From Agarophyton chilense (lineage: Eukaryota > Rhodophyta > Florideophyceae > Gracilariales > Gracilariaceae), in assembly GCA_030374765.1 (NCBI GenBank), contig JARGXX010000037.1:248001-312000 (forward strand): DNA of 64,000 bases. The letters are read 5' to 3'. Position numbers and translations under genes: made by a program. A model generated the notes under the pieces. The model was not told the origin of the DNA, searched no databases, and was given only the letters and a program-made list of their open reading frames with translations. Numbering within the stretch: the first letter of the stretch is position 1; the number at the start of each line of letters is the position of its first letter. Below, one piece after another: positions 32,754-41,828 of this stretch.

Positions 32754-33518
32754 GTTCTTTTTTGAAGCTCTATGATTTCCTCTGGGAAAGAATTATTGCT
32801 CGGCGGTAAAATTAGAAAACGCAAATCTCGTGCAACTCGTACCCACGGAGAACAGGTGGACATTCTGTCACTTCTGTCTACCATAATTGCACGAGTATTT
32901 GTTTTGTGTAAATCCTCCAGTATCCTGGGAATCTTTCTTGCAGCTTCCCCAGTGGGCAAGAGCTCCTGCTCCCTGTAATGAGTCTGGCCCTGCTTGTGCA
33001 AGAAACGCCCCAGTACCAAGCGATAGCAGAGATGGATAGGGTGGGAATAGGAAGAAATACCCTTGTGCACCATGGTTTACATTCTTGCCACGCACCGACG
33101 GTGACGAGCAGGTTGACCTCAGCGGGACAAGCTAGCAAGAGCAAGTAGGGCGGCGGTGAGGGCGGTAAAGTTTGAATCTCTAGTACCAACTATGAGTCGG
33201 AGTCAAAAAGAATAGCGCGCAGTATATACGCATTGCATTGAATGGGTTGCATTTCGTACGGGAGTGTCCGTGCGAGAGCTTGGGCTCTGCTCTCTTGAGA
33301 AAGAGTGTATTTTGCAGAAGGGCGGGGACGTTAACAAGCACAGCTCATGTGCAGATTTATTCTGGTTGTCAATGCTCTTCGTTCTACGTCTAGTGTCAAA
33401 CTACAGTGAAGTAGAGCATTTGAATGCAGTGTCCGTTACAACGTAGTGGTTTTCTTAAGGCTATCCACCCCGAATGGGCGACGCATCCTTTTGCATGTCC
33501 CGATGTCCTCTCAGGCTG
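32754..33518. other. no recognisable gene
   Basis: Intergenic stretch between convergent genes. Overlapping minus-strand frames of about 75-110 codons lack motifs. Confidence 0.45.
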
Positions 33519-34583
33519 TTATATCGCAGTACCTATATCAACCTCCCTTCTATAAATCACAAAAGAATCTCCAGCTGCACACGATAGCATCCTTGACTCC
33601 GAAATGCGGTGCGAGGAAATAGGAGCGTCAAAGACAAAATGAAAGTAGTTGATGCACAGGCGTTCAGTCGCCAGTACCACGCAACTCTCCGCCGCTTGCA
33701 TGTTAGTCACGCAAGCCGAAAAAAGGCTGCACCTGCACGGTTCAGAGGGATCAAGTATTTTTGCCCGAACAAACAAAAGCCCTTGAACTTGGCCATGAAC
33801 GTCTAAACACCACACGGAACGCTCCTCCTTAGCTGCCAAATGGTGTTTTAAGAACTGACTTGCACATTCAGCCGACTCCGTGTCGTAGTACAGTGGGCGA
33901 TAGTTGCTGGCGCCTCGCTTGTGAAGCAGTTTCATGATATTTAAGATTTGTTCGGCGTTTTGGATCGAAGTCCATTGTTGAGAGAGGGTTCTTACTTGAT
34001 CCGTGATGAATTGAGATAGGTTGAGCGCGTTAAACAGGGATGTATCGCGCATTTGCGCATCTTGGACAACATCGATAATGGGCCACACGTACATTGTTTG
34101 GTGACTGCACCATTTCAACTTGTGGAAAACGTTTCGCATTGCTGTGTTTGCAGGATTGGTGACGGAAAGGAAACAAGCTGTTCGTACGTGTGTATGACGA
34201 GGCTGAAACGTGGATTGTACGACGTGTTCGATGGCAGACATAGTAGCGGTCGCAAGTCCGCAGCCTCTCAAATCTTCTCGAACGCGAAGGCTGTCCACCA
34301 ACACGAGCACGTTTCGAGGCTGTCCGTGGGGATTTTGTTCTCGCAGCCGCAGATTGACGAAAGCGGCCACACCCATTGTCCCGCATAGCACGTACGGGGC
34401 GCACTGGGGATCACAGCTAAAGGAGATTGCCATGTGTGGTACAACGTCGCGGCCGTTGTAGACATTGCGGCACAGGGCGTTGAGCTGTCCATGGTGGGCC
34501 TCGTGATTGTACGGAGAAAATTGAAAAGATCTGCCTTTGACAGTAATGTGTAACGATTGAGAGATGGCTTTCACGGGGCTCAT
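33519..34583 (-). CDS. GNAT-family N-acetyltransferase, histidine N-acetyltransferase (HISAT/NAT16)-like
   Basis: 354 residues from the ATG at 34583. Near residues 95-120 it has VDSLRVREDLRGCGLATATMSA, the acetyl-CoA-binding motif A (R-x-x-G-x-G/A), preceded by strand VLVL and an ACGTMGVAAF-like strand, and followed by NPANTAMRNVFHKLKW, the motif B region. The layout (LRV-x5-RG-x-G, then a long second half) recalls vertebrate histidine N-acetyltransferase NAT16, which makes N-acetylhistidine. The C-terminal 180 residues are less conserved, possibly a second degenerate GNAT fold. No targeting signal is seen, so probably cytosolic. It is transcribed away from a histamine-methyltransferase-like gene. 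Substrate assignment is inference. Confidence 0.75.
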   Translation of the reverse strand: MSPVKAISQSLHITVKGRSFQFSPYNHEAHHGQLNALCRNVYNGRDVVPHMAISFSCDPQCAPYVLCGTMGVAAFVNLRLREQNPHGQPRNVLVLVDSLRVREDLRGCGLATATMSAIEHVVQSTFQPRHTHVRTACFLSVTNPANTAMRNVFHKLKWCSHQTMYVWPIIDVVQDAQMRDTSLFNALNLSQFITDQVRTLSQQWTSIQNAEQILNIMKLLHKRGASNYRPLYYDTESAECASQFLKHHLAAKEERSVWCLDVHGQVQGLLFVRAKILDPSEPCRCSLFSACVTNMQAAESCVVLATERLCINYFHFVFDAPISSHRISESRMLSCAAGDSFVIYRREVDIGTAI

Positions 34584-34838
34584 TGTGTGTGGGGAACGAT
34601 GTGAATCGAGAACAAGCTGCAAGCCTGCGGTGGGAGCAGCACTTTAAAAGCAGCGTTAAAGTTACCACTCGTATAAAATTTTGTTACGAATGATAACTTC
34701 AATGCTGCTCTGTTGACTTGGCTTCTGACAACTGGTGGAGAGAGGGTCGATGTTGAAACCCACTCCGCCATTGGGAGACAGCTCGTTGTACGGGGATGTG
34801 GTTGCTAGGAGCAAACCCTAGCTCTACAGTGCTGTTTA

Positions 34839-35402
34839 TGTTGGCGTCGTGGTGTTTTATTGCAGTGCAGTGATCTCGTTTTGATTGGAGGTGCACCACG
34901 AGCTCGTATTTTTAGATATTTTGTTTATTTTGAGTCACACATTTCGCCTTGCCAATTAGTGGCAAAGCGCTCTCGCAACGTCGTTATAACGTAGCGGCGC
35001 CAACGCCGTAGACACGCAGAAAAGATGGGCAGAGGGAAAAAGAGCAGTAAAGAAGGTCGTTAGACAATTTACTGTTCAAACGCGAAGAGACGCGTTTGTT
35101 CTCTCCTCTCGTTGCGCTCGCTTTTATCACGTTGATTGTGCAACGTGACGAATGCAACGCACAACGAACCGCGTTCAAACGACAGTTTAGCAGGGTAGCT
35201 GATATTGAAACCCGGCTTTTGGTTGGCCGGAGGGTTGACCTCAGCGGCGTCGTGTCAATTCGGCACTTGCCCCACGCAGAAACAACATTTGCGTTCAAAT
35301 TTCTATCGCGACAGAATCTCTCATCATTTGCCTGGGCTTCATTCATTACACTTTACAACTGCGCAGTGGTGGTGCGCGCGGCTGCGGTTCAGCGGCTGAC
35401 CA
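34839..35402 (+). repeat. solo LTR of the copia family, 564 bp
   Basis: It starts TGTTGGCGTCGTGG, matching the LTR at 5176, and ends GGCTGACCA. Flanks GTTTA (34834-34838) and GTTAA (35403-35407) agree in 4 of 5 bases, as expected for an aged duplication. No internal element sequence lies nearby, so it is a recombination product. It occupies the shared upstream region of the divergent acetyltransferase and methyltransferase genes. Confidence 0.85.
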
Positions 35403-35827
35403 GTTAAATGTCCGTCTTAGACATGGAAAACTTTCTATTTGCAGTCGATCAGATATGATTTTGCAGTCCCGTCAACTTTGATATGATAAGGGTTTCTGAC
35501 AGTTTCATTCATTATCTGCAGGAGCTTGACATCTGAGCTAAAGGGATGTCAACCGGCCACGAAATCGGAGGGCGGGAGGCGGTTGTAATATAGCGGGGGG
35601 ATCCCATTTGACTAACTGTTCAGGGTTACGGGTCAGCAATTGCTACCGCAATCCTTCGTACACACGCAATGCTCTACATCTATATTTCATTCATAAACCC
35701 TGAGTGACCAAGCGTTGTGGCTTAGAAACCCTACTTTTCTCAATATCGATGGTCCTTTTTCATCTAAACCTTGCTCTGAGGCTTGTTCAAATCTGAGCAC
35801 AATACGCCTTCACTTTTCTCAGTGAGC

Positions 35828-37609
35828 ATGGTGAAGCAATCGATCATGGCTCCGCCGCTTTCCGAGGATGACTATGTTCAATTTTACAATCTTCGACGCG
35901 AGGCTTCGTCCATGACATCAACTTCCATCTCATGGCTAAGTAGTGAGACGGTTAACTTACTTGAAAACGCCGTACCCACTCCAGACGGCATCTTTAAAGT
36001 ACTCAGTATCGGGCCTGGTCCCGGCGACATTGATCTCCAATTCATACACACTCTCCGACACCATATCAGCTCACCCCGCTTGAGTAGTATTTGGAAAGGC
36101 TTGCATTATGTAGCACTGGAACCCAACCCAACTTATAGCAAGGGATTATGTGATAGTCTCGAGCAGGTTAAATTTCATTTCTCGGATTTCACTTTTCAAG
36201 TTCACACCGTTTGTTTCGAACAATTTCATGACTTGAACCACAAGTACGATACCATTCTGTTGGCTCACGTTCTCTATTACTTTGAACACCTCGCGCTTGC
36301 CTTGCAACGCACACGCTTTCTGGCAAGAGCAAATGCATCGGTGATTATCTTTCATTTGAGTCGCACTGCCATTTCTGACATCATACGGAACGTTTTGAAA
36401 GGTTCACATGACAAAGAAATGGAGGTGCTTAATGCCACTGGCGTCGAACATACTTTGCAACTTATGAGTGCACCATATCGCTACCAGGAATTAAGCGCCG
36501 AATTGGATGTGTCTGAGTGTCTGAAACTTTCTAAAGTAGGTGCGAAGATCATGTCGTTTTGCGTGGAGCGTGATTTGAGCAGCTTGACTCCAGCACAGCT
36601 CTCTCGTGTCGCGGGTGTTTTTCGCGAAAAGGCCTTCGAAAAGGAAAAGAAGCGCTTTGTGCTCCAAGATAACGTAGGTGTGTTTGTGGTAAAACCTATG
36701 GAAAAGAATCTTAAACTTGACTGCGATACGGATGCAGTGGATGACTATCGGGTCCTCAGTCGTGAAGTACCATGGCAGCAGCTCTTTCGGACTGTTCTAC
36801 CTGACAGTAAGGTGTCCTTGCGTGTCTTAGATGTTGCATGCGGTCGTGGGCGGTGGTTGAGTGCATTATCTATGTACAGTGCCGAAAATTTTAAGGGTCA
36901 AACCGTAGAACTTGATGTATTGGATGTGTCCCAAACTGCGGTTGAACAAATGGTGCAGACCATAAAACCGCCCTTCACACTCCACTCTAGCTTCGTGTCT
37001 AAGGTACAAGATGTGGATCTCGACCGAAGTTCCTATGACATCATTTGGTCTATGCATGGCTTGTATGCTGTAGCTGCTGATGAGCTTCCTACCGTATTAA
37101 GCAGCATGAACTTGGCTCTCCGGCAGAATGGAGTTTGCGTGATTGCCTTGGCAACGCGCAAATCGTTTTACGTGGCAATGCCTAATGAGTACTCCAAGGC
37201 AGTGAAGGAAATCGACGCCGACAGCGAAGAACACCGTATAACAAGCGCAGAAGATGTGATCGAGGCTCTTCGCAATCTCGATATTGCATTTAAAGTTCGC
37301 TCAATGGTATATGAACAACGAATCGATGCTGTTAATGAAGCGGAATGTATTTCCTACGTGGTAGACGAATCCATGTTTAATTCATTCAACGCCGACGAAA
37401 GTGAAACCCTTGAGCACTTTGCGCAGACTGATTCCCTGCCGCAAAGACAATCAGCGGAAAGTATTATGCAAGCGCCAGCCGTACAGCAGTACATCGGCCA
37501 TTTCTTGAGAGGCGGCGCGTACCATTTTGGGCAAGAGATTCAAATGATTTCCTTTGGCCATCCGTCTGTTTTAGAATCGTTGCCGGCGCAGGCTGGAGTA
37601 TACGTATGA
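35828..37609 (+). CDS. two-domain SAM methyltransferase; N-terminal half histamine N-methyltransferase-like
   Basis: 593 residues; the first ATG of the frame is 35828 (an in-frame TTG lies further upstream). Residues 1-300: KVLSIGPGPGDIDLQF is the SAM motif I in the HNMT form (ILSIGGGxGEIDLQ in animals), YDTILLAHVLYYFEHL matches the HNMT segment before the active site, and the end (LSFCVERDLSSLTPAQL...) matches the HNMT C-terminus. Residues 330-480: a second class I methyltransferase with RVLDVACGRGRWLSAL and SYDIIWSMHGLYAV...LRQNGVCVIAL. HNMT transfers methyl from SAM to the imidazole N of histamine. Fusion to a second methyltransferase is unusual and suggests two sequential methylations or a regulatory half. 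Substrate is inferred. Cytosolic; no transit peptide. Confidence 0.82.
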   Translation: MVKQSIMAPPLSEDDYVQFYNLRREASSMTSTSISWLSSETVNLLENAVPTPDGIFKVLSIGPGPGDIDLQFIHTLRHHISSPRLSSIWKGLHYVALEPNPTYSKGLCDSLEQVKFHFSDFTFQVHTVCFEQFHDLNHKYDTILLAHVLYYFEHLALALQRTRFLARANASVIIFHLSRTAISDIIRNVLKGSHDKEMEVLNATGVEHTLQLMSAPYRYQELSAELDVSECLKLSKVGAKIMSFCVERDLSSLTPAQLSRVAGVFREKAFEKEKKRFVLQDNVGVFVVKPMEKNLKLDCDTDAVDDYRVLSREVPWQQLFRTVLPDSKVSLRVLDVACGRGRWLSALSMYSAENFKGQTVELDVLDVSQTAVEQMVQTIKPPFTLHSSFVSKVQDVDLDRSSYDIIWSMHGLYAVAADELPTVLSSMNLALRQNGVCVIALATRKSFYVAMPNEYSKAVKEIDADSEEHRITSAEDVIEALRNLDIAFKVRSMVYEQRIDAVNEAECISYVVDESMFNSFNADESETLEHFAQTDSLPQRQSAESIMQAPAVQQYIGHFLRGGAYHFGQEIQMISFGHPSVLESLPAQAGVYV

Positions 37610-38344
37610 AGAAATATTGAGTACGGCGACTGACAACCGCATCTGCATTGTTTTTTTCTTTTTTATGGGTGTATCTGATTCTCAGTCCCTAATGATAAGT
37701 GTTGGGCTCTAACCAGGCGCTCCACGGATGTAGAAGCCTACGGATAGCAAATCTGTCTACCCGCCGTGAAAGCCTATAGTAGATAAAGTGATAGATGGAA
37801 TCACCTCGACATATATATTTTTTTCTTAGGACATTTAATTGTATATACCTTTCTGTGTTTTTAGTATTCACATTTGTGATCTATTTGTTTTGATCTTTCA
37901 TACGATGGGGCAAATATTTCCAGAGGAAATTTTGGAAATAGACAATGATGGATTCACATTCTGAATTGGTCCCCAAAAGTTATATCTTAAGCAAACATAG
38001 AATCCTTTTCATCATTTCAGATTCTCTTTTTTACGTTCATCTACTCTTCTTTATAGGTATTCTTCTCTCGTGAAAGATTCGGATTACCCACATCATTTTT
38101 GAAAATGTTCGGCTCTTTTCGCACAATACGTAGCACAGAATTACCAGGGAAAGGGGGTTTCAATTATTCGAAATGCGGGCTGATGTGCAACTGGAAAGAA
38201 AGTGTCAACAATTATGGAACCTTTTTTTTTTCTCAAGGATTTGTCTACATTATGAGGCTGGGATACAGAGAGAAAGCAGAAATAGAGTTCAGAAAGAATC
38301 GTGAGACAACAGAGTAAAAATAGACGAGAAAAATAGATGGCCTT
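37610..38344. other. no recognisable gene; AT-rich
   Basis: AT-rich sequence between the methyltransferase stop and the stop of the opposing small membrane protein gene. Nothing else recognised. Confidence 0.5.
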
Positions 38345-38830
38345 CTACTGGAAGGGTGTAACAAAAAATACCAGAAATACGATAAGAATAACACAAAAGA
38401 ACTGCATGATACCGGCAGAGCAAACGCCCACAATAAAAGCTTTCTTTCTTTTTCCAACAATACCGACCCGTTCCGAGAAAAACAGTAAAATCAGCGCAAA
38501 AAAACTAATAGAAAGACCAAGAACAAACCCAATAACAAAGAAAGAGCATTGGTTGGCACTGTTCTCATCGGAATCTAGGTTGACGCTTTGAGACTCGATG
38601 TCAGTGTGCAAGGACGAACAAACTGTGGGGTTACATCCATATGGCGGTGAAGAGCTATAATATGTGGTTGATGGTGGTTGTGGTGGCGGCGGTGGCGGTC
38701 GTGGTGGATACTTAGAATCTCCAGGCCAATATGCTTGAGATGGTTTAGTGGGATTTGGATACAAGTTTGGATGAATATGTTTTTCACCTCCTTCCACACA
38801 CAGAGGCGGGGCAGAAGGTTCAAATCCCAT
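38345..38830 (-). CDS. small Pro-rich protein with two membrane helices, unknown
   Basis: 161 residues, ATG at 38830. Residues 1-75 are hydrophilic and Pro/Tyr-rich with a run of Pro (PPRPPPPPPQPP) and PPYGC, followed by short Cys-containing (CNPTVC) and acidic segments. Two hydrophobic helices follow: about residues 93-118 (FFVIGFVLGLSISFFALILLFF) and 130-157, separated by a basic loop (GKRKK). The pattern resembles small Pro-rich adaptor-type membrane proteins, but I recognise no family. Composition and helix pair argue for a real gene; no homology is claimed. Confidence 0.5.
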   Translation of the reverse strand: MGFEPSAPPLCVEGGEKHIHPNLYPNPTKPSQAYWPGDSKYPPRPPPPPPQPPSTTYYSSSPPYGCNPTVCSSLHTDIESQSVNLDSDENSANQCSFFVIGFVLGLSISFFALILLFFSERVGIVGKRKKAFIVGVCSAGIMQFFCVILIVFLVFFVTPFQ

Positions 38831-39774
38831 GTGTGTGGGCTAGTTAGATACGCAGTGAAGCACTGGCGATCCGGCAAAAGAATCAACCGAGCGAAGTGAA
38901 GGAGGGTGATCAATTGGCCTTTTAAGAGCCCCAAAACGTGAAACATGGTGTGCACAGCGAGGTGGTTTGCCACCCTGGCAGGGCGCTTTACTGTTTCGCA
39001 AATGTGCTGTTGGAAAAATGATCATTTGCGCTTTCATGTTATTTGACTGGTTGGAGTTGGGAGGATGAAATCTACATTGCTGGCAACCTTGTTGGACTGT
39101 CGACGCAATCTATTTCGAGTTACAATGACATGCACGACAGTATAGCTTCTACACCATCATACTTCACCGAGGGTACAAGGATGCGACATCTCTTGCCGAC
39201 CACTCCAAATCTCTCAGGCTTTGCAAGAGTGATGGATACAACGAGTTTGGAACTTGAAATAATGCCACTCTTAAAAATATTCCGGATTATTTAAGTTCCG
39301 GCTGAGAGTTTCTTCATGGCGGCAGTGACTTTTTTTTGTTTCTTTGTTCGTCGTTTCTTTAATGCATTGGAAAAACTTAAATGAGCTGCGCTACCAATCC
39401 ACACGGAAAGCGTAAAGGAAAGAGGACAATCGATTCGCCAGAGGATGATTGATTGGCCATGCGTAGTACAGTATCTTCATATTTTAAAAGTAGCGATGAG
39501 TTGTTTTGTTCTTGGGCGGAAAAGCATGCGGAATGGTTCTGTAGGAAAGCATTAGCATTCATTTGGAAACCTGTTCAAAGCCAAATTAAACGGTAAAATT
39601 TTTATTTAAAAGAAGATCAAAGATGTCGACTGTGGAGGATTCGATCAAATGGCATCATTCTGTACTCTTTCTTGGTTCAATGTCTTTGAAGTTATTTGGT
39701 ATTGAAAGTGTGCAAGATAGACCACTTGTTGCCTATCTTCCAGACCCGCTCTGTTGTAGAAGCATCTGGAAGCG
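38831..39774. other. no recognisable gene
   Basis: Short frames only on both strands. Upstream region of the small membrane protein gene on its right side. Confidence 0.45.
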
Positions 39775-39917
39775 TTCTGGAACAACTAGAAAGTGTTTTC
39801 TTTCAGAAAGATCTAGAACCTTCTTTAGATTAGGTTTAGAGAAATTGTTTTATGTGCAACAGTAGAAAGGTTCTAGTAATCTAGGACAGAACAGAAGCGT
39901 ACTAGAATACTATAAAA
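39775..39917 (+). promoter_or_regulatory. possible heat-shock-type promoter (GAA/TTC cluster plus TATA box)
   Basis: TTCTGGAAC at 39775-39783, a TTTCAGAAAG palindrome at 39801-39810, GAACCTTC at 39816-39823, and repeated TCTAGAA/TTCTAG words up to 39906 resemble arrays of inverted nGAAn heat-shock elements. TATAAAA follows at 39911-39917. Spacing is irregular in places, so this is a suggestion. No convincing gene follows within 1 kb on the same strand. Confidence 0.35.
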
Positions 39918-41828
39918 CGAGTTAAAGCAATTCGGGCTTGAAGGAATATAAAACTCAAGCCGAGTGTCAAGTGGATTATGTGATGCTAAGCGATTCATCC
40001 AACCTCCTTGAACAACACTGAATCTCAGAGGACCTAAATAGCAATCGTACATTTCTACAGTTCAAATAGAACAGAATATCACTACTTTCTCAAAAGCAAG
40101 ACCAGACGGGAAAAAAACCGAGGGGGCAACTTCCATGCCCATGCCCAATCTTCCGCTTTGCACGATTGCACAATCGATCGGGCGATGTTTCGCTTGCTCC
40201 GCGTCCTGCCCTACCGCAGAAAATCACGCCAAGCTCCACTCACTTAGGCTCTGCGTCACGTTCTTCCCGCACACTCCCCATCACAGAAGGAACAACCGCA
40301 AGATGAAGAATAATAATGCCGGGGAGATTTGTAGGGTTAGATCTGGATCCCTTCCACCATTCTTCTCTCTTTCGTGTTTTCCATAATCAACGCCTGGACG
40401 TCTAAATAGCAGCAGGTACAGCGTAAACCATTGCTTTATTGTAAGCCGTATTGGTTTGTTCACCCAACAGACTTAGACTTGTTAAAAGCACAGGCTGTAA
40501 TATATCCCAAACACTTACAATCATACTTGGCAACTCAAGAGCAATGGAAACTCAAACTAAGAACAATTTCGTCACATAATTAAAAAGAAAACACTAATCC
40601 TTTAAATCACTCCCAAGTACCTTTTTCAAAGTACACAAACAAAATAGGAAGAACCGATAGATTTGGAAGTGAAAGGAGACCGAGAGCGGTAAGTGTTGAT
40701 TGTCGAATCGAAACTGATGAGGTACAAAAAACTGATTTAAGTTGTTCTTAAAACCTATAAACCTTCATGTGAATCACTCAAGAAAAACAGAAGGTATTTG
40801 CGAACCCCCCGGAGCGAGACAAATCGAGGAAACATTGTACCTCTTCTATCCTTACCTAAAGATTCTGACCAAGGTTACTTTGCAATGTTTTTGTTTTTCA
40901 TGGTGCATACATAGTAAACATATATTCTCCCAGTTTTCCAGATTATTAACCAGTAAAACAGCGTGAAACTCTTCGATATCCCCTTGTGTCGATGAGAGAG
41001 CTGACGGTGGTGGAAAGATCGAGAAAGGACCAGGAGCATGGATGCGAAGGAAAAGCATGACCAACAATGCTCTTTGTGCCCGTTCTCTGCCTTTTTCTTG
41101 ATTCATTGTTGCGACGTAGGTTGCATTATCAAGTGAAGTGGTCTGTTTCGCACATGTAGATAAAACCAAGACTGTTGATCCCAATGTTTATAAGGCTTCC
41201 TTTCGGATTGAGGGCGACTTCTGCTGAGGGATGGCAAACTATGCTCTACATTGGGCCTGAGTTACTGTACCTTTGATAAATACTTTTCGACCGACACTTC
41301 TCACATCACTCGCAAGGTAGATAATGTACTGCGTGAATTTTGCAACATGAATGGTGGTGCGTCATTTCCATTGGATATACTTCTCGCTAGTGGCATAATC
41401 AAAGTCTGCAGTTCTTCTCTTCCGAGGCAATGTTCTCAATCCTACTGGGATGCAAAAGATACTCTTGCTCTCTCGAAACAGCTGTGCTGTGCTGGGGCTT
41501 CCGGATGCCGCATACAGTATCGGAGTCGATTTTGCGTCAGAACACCCCCTTTTCAGAAAATATTCGCGCCTTTCGCAACACTCTGCCTTGTACTGGGGCG
41601 GGTTTTGGGAAGAAAATGCTCGGGAGGTGGTCAGAAATCAAATTCAAAAATTTGAAACCGAATGAGACGCTTCCTTTTCGGTCTGAAACCAATCTCACGC
41701 TACGAAAACCTGCATGCCTCTGCACGGTTCTATCTGATCCTTTCACAAGGCGGGTTGAAGCTGAAGCGAAGCAGCAAGTCGAAGGCGAAGAGCGTTCATG
41801 CGCTCGGCGTCATCCTGGGACAAAACCT
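39918..41828. other. no recognisable protein gene; possible transcript downstream of the TATA box
   Basis: Frames at 40135-40386 (83 codons) and 41251-41655 (134 codons) have no motifs. The open frame of KNL1 extends left to 41430 but without a conserved feature. The interval may hold a non-coding transcript from the promoter-like cluster at 39775-39917. Confidence 0.35.

Noticed and set aside
41430-41828. N-terminal extension of the KNL1 frame by 133 codons
   Set aside because: No conserved feature, Cys-rich mixed composition unlike the rest of the protein, and a good ATG at 41829 starts the Lys/Pro-rich KNL1-like N-terminus.
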